DNA of 64,000 bases from Ziziphus jujuba (Eukaryota > Streptophyta > Magnoliopsida > Rosales > Rhamnaceae). Where the stretch lies: contig NC_083382.1 in NCBI RefSeq assembly GCF_031755915.1, positions 16,646,501-16,710,500 of the forward strand, in the 5' to 3' direction. The translations under genes were made by a program, and so were the position numbers. Shown piece after piece: positions 1 to 10,625 of the stretch. The notes under the pieces are model-generated. The model saw only the letters and a program-made list of their open reading frames with translations, was not told where the DNA came from and did not search any database. Numbering within the stretch: the stretch's first letter is position 1; every line of letters starts with the position of its first letter.

Positions 1-200
1 AGGACAGACCTTGTAGCAGGTATATAATAAAATCACCATTCAAAATTGGGTATCTAGCCATAGCAAAGTTATCAGAAATTTCTTTCATCTTTGAAAAATA
101 GGCACTCATCGATATGGCTTTCTTCTTTGTTGATGGAGGCTATAACTTGAGTTGCATGAGCTTGGCATGAAATTGACTCCTAAAAAGTTTTCCCAAGCCA
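1..200 (-). pseudogene. Ty1/copia gag relic, partial at the left edge
   Basis: On the minus strand this reads as a copia gag of the UBN2 / retrotransposon gag_2 type. The recognisable part is 'YFSKMKEISDNFAMARYPI' followed by a 'YLLQGLS' block, matching the family pattern of a K-rich linker, Y..KMK.ISD.LA..G.PI, then YLL.GL. A 'GKLFRSQ' block upstream fits the preceding helix. Gag would package retrotransposon RNA into virus-like particles. At least one in-frame stop lies just upstream of the conserved block, and the rest of the element is outside the window, so this is a relic. No LTR was recognised. Family recognition is by motif only. Confidence 0.62.
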
Positions 201-1109
201 ATATATAGCTTAAATGAATGTTGGTTTTACATAAGTATTAGAACTAAATAAAACACAATGATCTAATAAAGAAAGAATTAACATCCATCACCCATGTAAA
301 AATATTTAATCATAAAATTTATTCTTCCAATAAGCTTAAAACATGCATCAATGGATTAGAGAATTACCTCATTAACTAAAGAGGAAGTTAGAATAATGGA
401 TAGCCATTCCAACCTGCAAACAACAACCATATGCATGTAAGCAAGCTTAAGGAGAGTGATACCAACTCGTCAACTGATTTCTACTTCGATTAAGGCCACA
501 AATTCATACACCGACATTCAAATACATGACCCTAATTGACACTTCAATTTATAATAAACAATATTAGTGTAGGCCTCATAATAGATTAAGGATCTGTTAT
601 CAAATAAACCTTTTACTAATTGCTTAATGGGTCCACTATTGGTAATTGTAGATAAGAGGATCCAAATGCTATAAGCATTAAATCTAATATGTGCTCGTCA
701 CATTATAGAACACGTAATACAATAATAATTAGAGTGAATAAATATAAGGAAAAATTTCAACTGCAATCCCTGAGGTTAGTCATAATTCAATTTTAATTCC
801 CCAACCTTTTTATATTACAACTCACGTCCTTGATTTAAATAGGCGTTTATATGATGTTAGAAGGGATCCTATGTGGCAGTGAAAATTACATATATATCCT
901 TTTTATTTAAAAACAAAGTTTCAACGGTCAAATTTGAGAAAAAACTTAGAAAATTTTGAGAAAGTAGTAGTTGGTGAACAACTCTATTTTTGCCTATATA
1001 TTCTGCAGCAAATCCACCTTATACCACCAAATACAAACTTGCTAATTATTAAAAAAAAAAAAAAACAAAATAGAAAAAAAATAGAGACCATATACAAACG
1101 CACGTCCTG
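200..1109. other. AT-rich spacer, no gene seen
   Basis: The stretch is AT-rich with stops in all frames. A short open frame at 934-1122 is lysine-rich, low in complexity and not gene-like. No LTR, inverted repeat or coding relic was recognised. Confidence 0.5.
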
Positions 1110-1478
1110 CACCATGATATAAGTCTGCACACAAGCTATAAACACACATCCTGCACCACATTGCCTGCACCATATACAAACACACTTCCTGCACCATATA
1201 TAATATACAAACCTTCATCTCACTATCACGACCTACACCACACGATATAAACCTACATCACACTGCCTGTACCATTTACAAGCACAATTCTTGCACCAAA
1301 CACAATATACGTGCTTGCATCCTACCATCACAAGCTCCACCACAATGTGTATACCACGTGATATAAACTTACACCACACTGTCTACACCATATATAAACA
1401 CACTTCTTGCACCATAAACAATATACAAATCCAATGCTTGTACCATATATAATATACAAACCTGCACCTTTACCACCA
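1110..1478. repeat. Degenerate tandem repeat, about 3 units of ~120 bp
   Basis: Landmarks of the type 'gatataa-ac-tacaccacact', followed by 'gcctgcaccat', 'ataaacacacttc' and 'tgcaccat-aacaatatac', recur with starts near 1115, 1244 and 1360, a spacing of about 117-129 bp. Units have many substitutions. The strand facing up is rich in C and A and poor in G, with 'tgcacca' recurring many times. The array runs up to a poly-A tract at about 1490. No coding potential was found. Confidence 0.65.
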
Positions 1479-1479
1479 A

Positions 1480-2714
1480 TTACCAGAAAAAAAAAGGAAA
1501 AAAAAAAAGAAAAAAAATGCAATCATCTTGTGGAAGTTCTAAAATCAATGGAAGAATGATAAAGTTTAAAAATAGAATATGTTATTGCCCAAAAAAAGCA
1601 AGCATAAAAAGATCAAAGTGTAGTACAAATTCATGGAAATTGTATATATATATATATATATTTTTTTGTAATAATGGGAAATGCAATTTCTCTACATTTT
1701 AGACTCTTAATAGAGAAGAGGATAATGATGATGCAAATAATCAAGAGAGGGAAAAAAAATGCTCCAAGAAGGTAAAAATCTATTCCAACTCCTACTCCAA
1801 ATTGAAGCTCTAATAGTCAAAGTACAAAATTTAGAGCATTGCAAAGTGGGATTAATATGATGATGTTAGTCAATATGCTATTTTACGGCATAACAATTGC
1901 TATATCCATGTCAACAGCAATGAAATAACTGTTATATAGTGTAAAATGTGATTTTATAAATAAAAGAATTTTCATTCATAATGTCAATTCATCAGGTGAT
2001 GATACATTCATATATGTGCATATACATTTGTTTCATTGTGGCTATACAAAAACAAGGTGTATTACGCCACCTATCAAAAAACCTAACTGTGACTTTACAA
2101 TTATGCACAAAATGTATACCAATGTCACTTGCATCGAACAAATAGTACAAAGTATACTATTTATAGTGTTTTTAAAAACAAGGACACATTGCTATACTAT
2201 GTTTTATGTCATAAAATATATCCTAAAAAGCTAAACAATATGCACAACTGGCATTCATAGCCTCCTAATTCAAAAAACAAAAACTAGCCTTACATTCCAA
2301 TAATTATCACCACCTAAGCAAAACATAGATTTTCCCTTGAACAACTTATACCTTTTTCTTCCTCTACTTACAAAATTCAATTAAAGTGTTGGTGGCATGC
2401 TTGGTTTAACATATTATCATCCATCTTACAAATAAATTCCAAAAACTATTATATCTGTACAAGGAGAAGAAGGTACTGATGTTGAACCTCTTGCAACTGA
2501 AGATGTTGCTACTGGTGTTGAAGTTGTTGCTGCTACTATTGCGATTGCTATTTCGATTGCGGTTGACCATTTCCAATCTCTTGACCACATTCATCCTAAC
2601 AAACAGCAGTTGATGTTAGAGTTTATAAGCAATTTTTTTAAAAATAATTAAAATAAGCATTTGAACTGATAACATTACCTTGTTGTTTTTTGCCTTTTTT
2701 TTGTTGTTTTGAAC
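1480..2714. other. AT-rich spacer, no gene confirmed
   Basis: Small ORFs here are short and of low complexity. The minus-strand reading at 2406-2594 is Asn/Ser/Arg-rich and in another frame Gln-rich (CAA/CAG runs). It could be the low-complexity tail of the Mutator-like relic immediately to the right, but it could equally be simple sequence. A (TA)n run lies near 1640-1660. Confidence 0.4.
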
Positions 2715-3012
2715 CTAAGAGTATGAGCTTTTATTATGGCTAAGACCCATATAAATCCCACATCGAAGTGCAAATGATTTTTACTCCCTTAATGGTTTGC
2801 TAGATTCCTTGCTTTTACTTAATTTTGGCTTGTTAGATGGCCTTTTACTTTGTGGTGGTAATAAGTCATCTACTTAAATTTTAGGCCACTCGGATTTATC
2901 AGGTACAAGGTGGATCATGTTGTCATAAGTGGCCAGATAAGCTTCTTTGGTTAAGCTCTTATCATATATGTGGTGGAGTAATCTCTCTTGTTGGCAATGC
3001 ATGCCAATACAT
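2715..3012 (-). pseudogene. Mutator-like (MULE) transposase C-terminal relic
   Basis: The minus strand encodes a block reading 'LTKEAYLATYDNMIHLVPDK' then SEWPK. This matches the end of the SWIM zinc-finger region of MuDR-type transposases (Y....Y...Y...I.PVPD.S.WP). After a frame change comes a basic proline/lysine/serine linker beginning LLPPQSKRPSNKPK, then 'RCGIYMGLSHNKSSYS'. That last block fits the terminal zinc knuckle CxxCxxxGHNxxxC, with two of the metal-binding Cys replaced. MULE transposase would catalyse DNA cut-and-paste transposition in the nucleus. Only the last ~95 residues remain, with a frameshift and a stop, and an inserted gypsy tail truncates it at about 3012. No terminal inverted repeats were located. 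Confidence 0.7.
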
Positions 3013-3431
3013 GTAAGTGCCAAATCAACAAAATACAGCAAGGTCAGTGGCAAATATAACAAATTCGGCCAAAAATTCCCTCCATATGCAAATGGCCTCT
3101 TTGATTGCTTTTGCTTCTGCCTTGACTTAATTCCATGACCTCTTAGTGATATTAATTGAGTTCAAAAAGTGTTGAACCCATTCCTTGGTACCTGGAGTCC
3201 ATAAATGCACTAAAACAACTACCTGGTTCCATATCGGCCTCCATCACTTTGATGCTTAAAACAAGCTTTGAATCTTCGGGTATTGATAAGCCCTTTTGAG
3301 AATCGATAACTCCTTGTATGAAGACAGCCAGATTGTCCTTAAATCTCTTGGCTTGTGCCTATGGTCTTCAACTATATAGGATCAGCACCCCAGCGGGCAA
3401 TCGGTTATATAGGTACAGGTGGATTCTCATC
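3013..3431 (-). mobile_element. Ty3/gypsy 3' internal tail fragment (inverted copy)
   Basis: On the minus strand this matches the end of the gypsy polyprotein plus the untranslated stretch before the 3' LTR, as seen in plus orientation at 5603-6030. Shared landmarks are the 'GATGAGAATCC' start, the proline-rich linker ending in a Pro-Ala-Gln type motif, and the block ending in Trp-Phe-Gln-His. No LTR is attached. It abuts the MULE relic at one end and copia coding sequence at the other. Confidence 0.7.
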
Positions 3432-5602
3432 AACATGATTTAAAAAAATGTGCTATATGTTTTAGATATTTACAAGAATCTGGTGTTTGAATCTTTCTTC
3501 GTAAGCATGGTTTTCGTTTAGTGTTGGAGTCTTATAAAGTTGTTTTGTCTAAGTATGGAATGTTTGTAGGGAAAGGCTATATAGTCAATGGTTTGTTTAA
3601 ACTATATGTGATGACTATAAAGCCTAATAAGATTAATAAAGCTAGTACTTCTTCTGCTTACTCATTTGAGTCTTCCAATTTATGGCATTGTAGACTAGGT
3701 CATGTTAATTATAATTTTTTGTCATATTCCCACATTTGAAATTGATTCCAAACATAAAGTTATCATATCAAACGTTTGGAAGAAATACCGAACCTTTCGA
3801 TTTAATTCGTAATGATATATGTGACTTGAAATTTACACCAACTAAAGGAGGCAATAAGTATTGTGTCACCTTTATCAATGGTAGCACAAAATATTGCTAT
3901 GTATACTTGCTTAAAAGCAAATATGAGGTAACAGAGAAGTTTGATCTCTATAAAACTAAAGTTGAGAATCAACTCAACAAAAAAATTAAAATAATAATAA
4001 ATGATCATGGTGGTGAGTATATAACTTCATTTGGTGAGTATTGTGCTCAACATGGTATTAGGCATGAAATTACTCCAACATATACACCATAATCAAATGG
4101 TGTAGGTGAACGAAAAAATCATACCTTCAAAGATACGATGAATATAATACTGATGAGTTTTGGATTATCTCAGAACTTGTGGGGGGAAGCTAGTTTGTTG
4201 GCAAACTAACTTTTAAATAAGATGTCTCAGAAGAATCAAGTGAAGACGCCCTATAAGCTCTGGAAAGGAAAACAACCTTCCTATAAATACTTACGAGTGT
4301 GGAGGTGTCTGGCCAAAGTAGTGGTACCTACTGCTAAGAAAGTGAAAATAGGTTCAAAAATGGTTGATTGCATCTTCATAGGTTATGCTTAAAATAGTAG
4401 TACATATCAGTTTCTTGTGTATAGGTTTGAAATTCCTGATGTACACAAGAACCTGATAATGGAATCGAGAAATGCATTATTTTTCGAACACATTTTTTCA
4501 TACAAGTTTGAAGAAGGACCGAGCTTGTCTAAACAAATATATGATGCTATCAATGAAGATAATCATGATAGTGATTAAGAATAGAAAATTGAAGTTGAGA
4601 CTGAGGTTGATCTTAAATAAAGCAAGAGAGTAAAAATCCTTTGGTTCGGATTTTTTTTACTTACATACTAGAAAGTGAACCTCAAACCTTTCAAGAAACT
4701 GTAAACTCTCTTGAAGGAAATTGATGGAAAGAAGCCATAAAAAGTGACAATGATTCCATATTGTAGAATCACACTTGGAGTTAATAGATCTTCCTCCAGG
4801 TTCTAAATCGCTGGGTTACAAATGGATATTTAATAGGAAAACGAAAGCAGATGGAACAATAGATAAATACAATGCAAGACTTATAATTAAGGGGTAAAAA
4901 CAACAAAAAGTCTTGATTATTTTGATACATATTCTCCAATAACGAGAATAAATTCTGTAAGGATGGTACTGGCGATCGCTGCATTTTAGGATCTTAAAGT
5001 ATATCAAATTGATGTTAAAACAAACTTTTTTAATGGAGATCTTGATAAAGAGATCTACATGAAGCAGCCTGAGAGTTTCTCCACACAAGGATAAGGAAAG
5101 AAAAATTTGTAAATTGATGAAATCCTTGTAAAGAGTAAAACAAGCTCCAAAGCAGTAGCATCAAAAATTTAGTAGTGCCATGCTAAATAATGGATTTAAC
5201 ATAAATGAGTATGACAAATGTGTACATGTAAAAGATACAGAGAATAGATATGTCATTCTTTGTTTGTATTTTGATAATATACTTATTGTAGTTAGTGATG
5301 ACAATATGGTCCGAACTACAAAAGCCATGTTAAAATCTAAATTTGACATGAAAGATATGGGGATTACCTATGTGATTTTAGGAATAAAAATCACTAGGAT
5401 TTTGAATACAATCATTCTTAATCAAACACATTATGTAGATAAAATACTAGCTAAATTTAGTAAAGGCGATGCTAGTATAGCTAGGACACCTATATATATG
5501 AATTTACACTTATCAAAGAATAAAGGAGAGTGTATCTCAAGTGGAATACACAAGGGTGAACGAAAGTATGATGTACCTGGTGAGTTGTACAAGACCAAAT
5601 GT
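3432..5602 (+). pseudogene. Ty1/copia pol relic (GAG-pre-integrase, integrase, reverse transcriptase), truncated
   Basis: Copia coding sequence starts immediately at the left junction (KNVLYVLDI). It continues through the GAG-pre-integrase block 'LWHCRLGHVN' (about 3682-3711), the integrase core with 'FDLIRNDICDLKF' and 'NDHGGEY' (about 3800-4015), and the TPxTPxSNG and ERKNH blocks. Reverse transcriptase follows: a 'GYKWIFNRKTKADG' block near 4815, 'YQIDVKTNFFNGDL' near 5000, and a degraded YxDD box reading YFDN near 5267. It ends in RT at 'CTRPNV' (about 5600), where gypsy sequence takes over. Many in-frame stops and frameshifts show that it is dead. No LTRs or RNase H are present. Confidence 0.85.
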
Positions 5603-6042
5603 GATGAGAATCCGCCCGAACCTGCACAACTGACAACCCGCTAGGGTGCTGATCCATTACGATTGAAGACCAGGCCAATCACTAGGGCTCAAGCTAAGAG
5701 ATTTAAGGAAAACATGGCTGCCTTTATTCAGGGAGTTATCAATTCTCAAAGGGGCTTGTCTATACTTGAAGATACAAAGCTTGTTTTCAGCATCCAAGTG
5801 ATGGAAGCTATTACTGACTCGGGAAGATATTTTATTGCAAATATGGACTTCAACAGCAAGAAATGGTTCCAACACTTCATGGAATCAAAGAATATCAATA
5901 ATAGGTCATGGAATCAAGCCAAGGCAGAACTAAAAGCAATCAAAAAGGGCTTGTGCGCATAGGGGAAAATTTAGCTGGTTTTGCTGGATTTACTGTATTT
6001 TGCTGAGTTTGTATATTCTCTTTGTTCCAATCAAGGGCTACA
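5603..6042 (+). pseudogene. Ty3/gypsy polyprotein C-terminal tail
   Basis: This is the end of a gypsy polyprotein. A Pro/Glu-rich linker (DENPPEPAQ) is followed by 'RPITRAQAKRFKENM' and a hydrophilic tail to a stop near 5960. The Pxx-ITRA-AK-type segment is typical of the end of gypsy pol, after the integrase GPF/Y region. The upstream part of the element is missing, and copia sequence replaces it exactly at 5602/5603. A stop interrupts the frame at 5641. It leads directly into the LTR at 6043, so it is the end of an element whose 3' LTR is that LTR. Confidence 0.72.
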
Positions 6043-6713
6043 TGTGGGACTCAATGATAATCCTATCTGGCATCCTACATGGCACATGGGAGCTGATTTG
6101 AAGATTAAAGTAGTCAATGATTGGTCAAAGATAGCTTAGTTTGAAAGATAGTCAATTAGTTTTCTAATTTGATTTTGACTTTTTGTTTTAGGAAATTAGT
6201 CTTTTATTTGGTTTTTATTTATTTATTTGCTGAACAAATCAACTTAGGAAATTTATTATTTTAGTTGTAAATTAATTAATTCCTAATTCAAAACAAAGGA
6301 ATTAATTAATTAAAATTAGATTAGGAAAGGAATACAAAATTTAGCCACATTAGGGAATTGACATTGTATGGCTGGTTTTGTCCTAGGTCTTTAGGGTTTA
6401 TTATTTTGTGATTTTAATCTATTTAAGGGTTATTTTTCAATCAGAATGAACCTTCAATATTATTCAGAAAATTAATTGTGAGATAGAATTCTTTTAGTTC
6501 TTTTTGAACACCTAAAACGCCATTAGAGAGTGAGTGTTTTTGTTTTGACTTATCAATAGGGCTTCCATAACCTATTGTGGCGTCTTCGTTATACCAAGGT
6601 TTCCAATCACAGGTTGGTTAGGGTTTTAGGTTTCCATAAGAACTTGAACTTAATTTTTCGATTCGGGTTAATATAATACGGGTTTAGGAGCAGGTCGTCC
6701 TAGGTTTGTATCA
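6043..6713 (+). mobile_element. Ty3/gypsy LTR (family G1), plus orientation
   Basis: The LTR begins TGTGGGACTC and ends TTTGTATCA, followed by the tRNA primer site. It is 671 bp, in line with other copies in the window (681 and 705 bp). Terminal TG...CA is present. It lies between a gypsy tail on its left and a leader plus gag on its right, both in the same orientation. It therefore serves as 3' LTR of one copy and 5' LTR of the next, which points to recombination between copies. Confidence 0.78.
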
Positions 6714-6715
6714 TT

Positions 6716-6728
6716 TGGTATCAAAGCC
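6716..6728 (+). other. Primer binding site (initiator tRNA-Met type)
   Basis: The sequence tggtatcaaagcc lies two bases after the LTR end. It matches the usual TGGTATCAGAGC complement of initiator tRNA-Met except for one G-to-A change. It would prime minus-strand cDNA synthesis. Confidence 0.8.
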
Positions 6729-7877
6729 GAATTTTGTTCAGGTTTGATCTATATTTATTTGCTTTTATTTGTTTTTGTGTTAATCTAAAATTTTAGCATT
6801 AGGTTAAGGTTGCATCTATTCTACACGTTCTTCATATAAAAATAAATAAAAAAATTATTCCTACTTAAATTAGGTTTCGTTGTTTTACCGTATTTTTGCT
6901 TCCCAAATTGTTGGTTTTTTTTCATCATTATTCTTGTTAATTTGGTTTATCGTTGATTTTTTATTTGATGTTTTAATATTAATTGGTTGGATTCATATAT
7001 TAAAAAAAAAAAAAAAAAGAGTTTTGAAAGCATATTGCATAAAAATCTAAAAATTGTGCAATATGTTATTGTTGGAGTTAGGTCACAGATTTGGTGAAAT
7101 TTTGGTTTTGAAATTGCAATTTTGTTGTTAATTCTTGCTACTGCAGTTGAGTTTATATTCTGTTAGTTAAAAAAGAAAAAAAAAAAAAGAAGAAAAGCTG
7201 AATAAAAAGAAAATTGTAGAAGTTCAGTTTTTGTTGAAATTTGGAGTTTGAATTTGTTTACTGGAAATTTGTTGGAGCTGCTGAGTTGTTGTTTATTTAT
7301 TCAATATTTGGAGTTGCTGAAAATTCAATTCTACTGCTGGATATTTGAATTTTGGATGCTAAAATTATTTCGATTAAAATTGGTAAAGGATTTGATAGAA
7401 AAACTTAAATTGCAAGAACAACAATCATTAACTATCCAATATTTTTGGTCAATTTGATTCTTGTTCATGTGTGAATTTCTTTCTCTAAATTTTATTTTTA
7501 AATTCTTAGTTTCCCACCATCTAGTCCAGATCTTATTGATTCCTAAATTTCCTTTCTTAATTTGACTTATTTTTAGTTAGAAACCTGAGAGTTAGGTTTT
7601 ATTAATTCACTCGGTATTGCTTGCTTTTTGCTACTGTTTTGTTAATAAGTTTAATTAATTAAAACATACTTGTGATCTTATTACTGTTTTGTGGGTGTTT
7701 TAATTAGAACTTTGAGATAATTCTTTGAGTGGAAGAAGGCAAGAGCATGTGAGCTTAAAAGAAGGTAAAAGCCGAACCTAGTGTACAAACATGAGTGTCG
7801 TGACCTTATTTGAGTGAAACACGTGAGGTAGTGAATTTGGTGAGGTTTTATTTTAATTTTTCAATATATTTACTAAG
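6729..7877 (+). mobile_element. Gypsy G1 untranslated leader
   Basis: This long AT-rich leader lies between the primer site and the gag start. It contains two A-rich tracts (near 7002 and 7172) and is shared, with changes, by copies at 10126-10625, 17462-18557 (minus) and 19238-20383. ORFs inside it are not conserved between copies, so it is treated as non-coding. Confidence 0.7.
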
Positions 7878-9719
7878 ATGGAAGATTCAAAGATGAGAAG
7901 AGGAGTAGGAGATGTCTCATTGAAAATTAATGAAGAGGAATCTGTAGGATTCAAAGTTGATTCTCGAGCTATGAGGAGTGGAAATGAGCACACGGACATG
8001 ATGGTAATCTTGGAGCAATTACAGCGGATGAATGCTCGATTTGATCATATAGATTAAAGGATAGACAGGTTGGAAACATCACAAGGAGTGCTGAATCCAA
8101 GGTTTGATGTACATGGAGGCCAAGGTCAAGGTGGAGGAGGCCGAGGATGACCTAGAGAAGAATTTGAGGAAGGTAACTTTGGAGATGATATTGAAGAGGA
8201 GGTTGATGATATTTTTTCACTCCAAGGAAGGAAAAATTATGGGAAACAAGCAATGAATAAGGATGATGATCTTTGGAATATTATTAAGGTCAACATACCA
8301 CCTTTCATGGGCAAAAGAGATCCGGAGGCATACTTAGAGTGGGAGGAGCATATAGAGATGATCTTCAACTGTCACAACTATTCGGAGACTAAGAAAGTTA
8401 GATTGCAACCATGACACGGTTTCTAAGTGGGTTGAATAAAGAGATAGCTAATCAGTTGTGGTTGCAACAGCATGTGGAATTGGAAGAGATGTTGCATGTG
8501 GCTATCAAACTTGAGAATCAATTCAAGAGGAGGGGTACAAGCTCATGGTTTGGAGGTGTCACAAGCGATGGGAGGTCAAATCCAAGCGTTTGGTGAAGCA
8601 ATCCCATTTATGACAACAAGCCAAAACTGAAGCTAGGTGAGGAAAGCTCCAATCGACCAAAAAGGGAGTCTAAGGCTGAATTTATCCAAGCACCAAGGAA
8701 TGAAGGTAAATCTGATCCTAAACCTTCTAAAACTCATGATATTGTGTGTTTTAAGTGTCAGAGATAAGGACACATCGCTAGTCAATGCTTGAATAAGAGA
8801 ATCATGGTGCTGAAAGGTAATGCTTAGCTAGAATCCAAAAGTGAAGAAGGTGAAGGAGAAGTCGAATTTGATGATTAAGAAGTTGGAGATGAAGGGCATG
8901 ATGAATCTGAAACACTCAAAGCACATAGGGCTTAATTAAGTTTGGTGGCAATGAGGGTTCTAACCGTGTACAAAGATGAGGACCAAATTCAAAAAGAGAA
9001 CATCTTCCACACTCGATGTGATATTCAAGGTAACATTTGTAGTATGATAGTTGGTAATGGGACTTGTTCAAATGTAATTAGTAATTTGGTAGTTGATAAA
9101 TTAAGGTTAGCAACTATTAAAAATCCTAAAATATATAGATTGCAATGGCTTAATGATAGTGGAGAGATGAAAGTAAATAAACAAGGCAAAGTAAAATTCA
9201 GCATTGATAAATATGTGGATGTCGTATTGTGTGATGTTATTTCTATGCATGCAGGTCATATTTTATTGGGTAGGCCATGGCAATGTGATAAGGATGTCAT
9301 ACATTATGGAAGAGAGAATTCCATTATTTTTAGATTTAAAGGGAAAAGGGTTAAGCTGGAGCCATTAAGTCCAAAGGAGGTATTTAAAGATCAACTTCAA
9401 ATGTAACAAAGGAGGGAGGCTAAAAAGCTCAAAGAAAGGACTAGTATGGCACCCACAGCAACAACGCCAATTCAAGGGGGCATTACCATGCAAGACCAAC
9501 CAGGTAGGATTTCTAGAACCCAAATTGAGTGGAAAAACCAAGGCAAACCCAAGAGTGAGAAGAAACTTGAGAAAACCGAAAGGCATAGTGAGAACCTGAG
9601 AGTGAAGAAAAGAAGGCCATAGTCGAGATAGGGAAAGGGAAAGAAAGGAAAGAGAAGTAAAATAAAAATTTCTGTCTTAGTTTTGGGGATGTTAAAAAAG
9701 CCATTTTAAGTAAGAAACC
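7878..9719 (+). pseudogene. Gypsy G1 gag-protease, copy 1 (defective)
   Basis: The start codon at 7878 opens MEDSKMRRGVGD, conserved in the copies at 10626 and 20384. Landmarks in order are an acidic N-terminal region, the gag core 'VNIPPFMGKRDPEAYLEWEE' (about 8290-8349), a 'VAIKLENQFKRRG' block, and a zinc knuckle reading CFKC..GHIASQC with a stop inside it at 8765. A retropepsin-like protease follows, with 'YRLQWLNDSGEMKVNKQGK' (about 9139) and 'HILLGRPWQCDKD' (about 9258). The protease DSG/DGG site reads VGNG, so the catalytic Asp is lost. Compared with copy 3, about 260 bp of gag is deleted near 8409. It ends at about 9719, just before the expected reverse transcriptase, where an inverted LTR is joined. 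Confidence 0.82.
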
Positions 9720-9722
9720 ATT

Positions 9723-10120
9723 TGATATGAACCTAGGCTGACCCGCACCTAAACTTGCATTATATTAGCCCGGATCTCAATTAAGTTTTAGTTGTTATGG
9801 AAAAACTTTAACCCCTAACCAATCTGTGATTAGAAACCTTGGTATAATGAAGACGCCACAATAGGTTATGGATGTCCTATTGATAAGTCAAAACTAAAAC
9901 ACTCACTGTTTAATGGTGTTTTAGGTGTTCAAAGAGAAGAAAGAGAATTCTATATCACAATTAATTTTCTGAATAATATTAAAAGTGTGTCCTTCCTTAA
10001 AGTCAAGCCCCTTAAATAGGCTAAAGTCACAAAATAATAAACCCTAAAAATTTATGTTAAAACCGATCACCAAAGAGAAAAGGAAACATGTTGGCCGAAA
10101 CTCACATACTTTCCTAAATT
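9723..10120 (-). mobile_element. Gypsy G1 LTR fragment, inverted
   Basis: It starts as TGATATGAACCTAGG, the reverse complement of the LTR 3' end, and follows the LTR for about 400 bp (5' half missing). The junction at about 10115-10130 joins 'cctaaattatttgga' to the gag leader of the next copy. Both parents carry a very similar '(c/t)taaa-ttatttgga' string there, so the join probably used microhomology. Confidence 0.75.
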
Positions 10121-10625
10121 ATTTGGACTAAAATTGGTAAAGGATTTGACACAAAAACTTAATTGCAAGAGCAACAATCGATAAGTATCTAATATTTTTG
10201 TTCAATTTGATTCTTGTACGTGTTTGAATTTCTTTCTCTATATTTTATTTTTGAATTCTTAGTTTCTTACCATTTGGTCTAGTTCTTATTGATTATGAAA
10301 TTTCCTTTGTTAATTTGCCTTATTTTTTGTTAGAGACCCGAGAACTAGGTTTTATTAATTCACTCTGTATTGCATGCTTTTTGCTACTGTTTTGTTGATA
10401 AGTTTAATTAAAACATATTTGTGATCTTATTGCTGTTTTGGGAGTGTTTTAATTAGAACTTTGAGATAATTATTTGAGTGGAAAAAGGCAAGAGCGTGTG
10501 AGCTTAAAAGAGGTTAAAAGCCGAAACTAGTGTGCAAATACGAGTGTCAAGACCTTATTTGAGTAAAACATGTGAGGGAGTGATTTGGTGAGGATTTATT
10601 TTATTTTTACAATATATTTACTAAG
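10121..10625 (+). mobile_element. Gypsy G1 leader, copy 2 (5' part missing)
   Basis: From 'aaaattggtaaaggatttgac' onward this matches the leader of copy 1 (about 7376 onward) and of copy 3. The LTR and primer site are absent, because the copy is fused to the inverted LTR on its left. Confidence 0.68.

Noticed and set aside
2406..2594. Asn/Ser-rich 62-codon minus ORF
   Set aside because: Simple-sequence composition. Possibly the far end of the MULE relic but not demonstrable.
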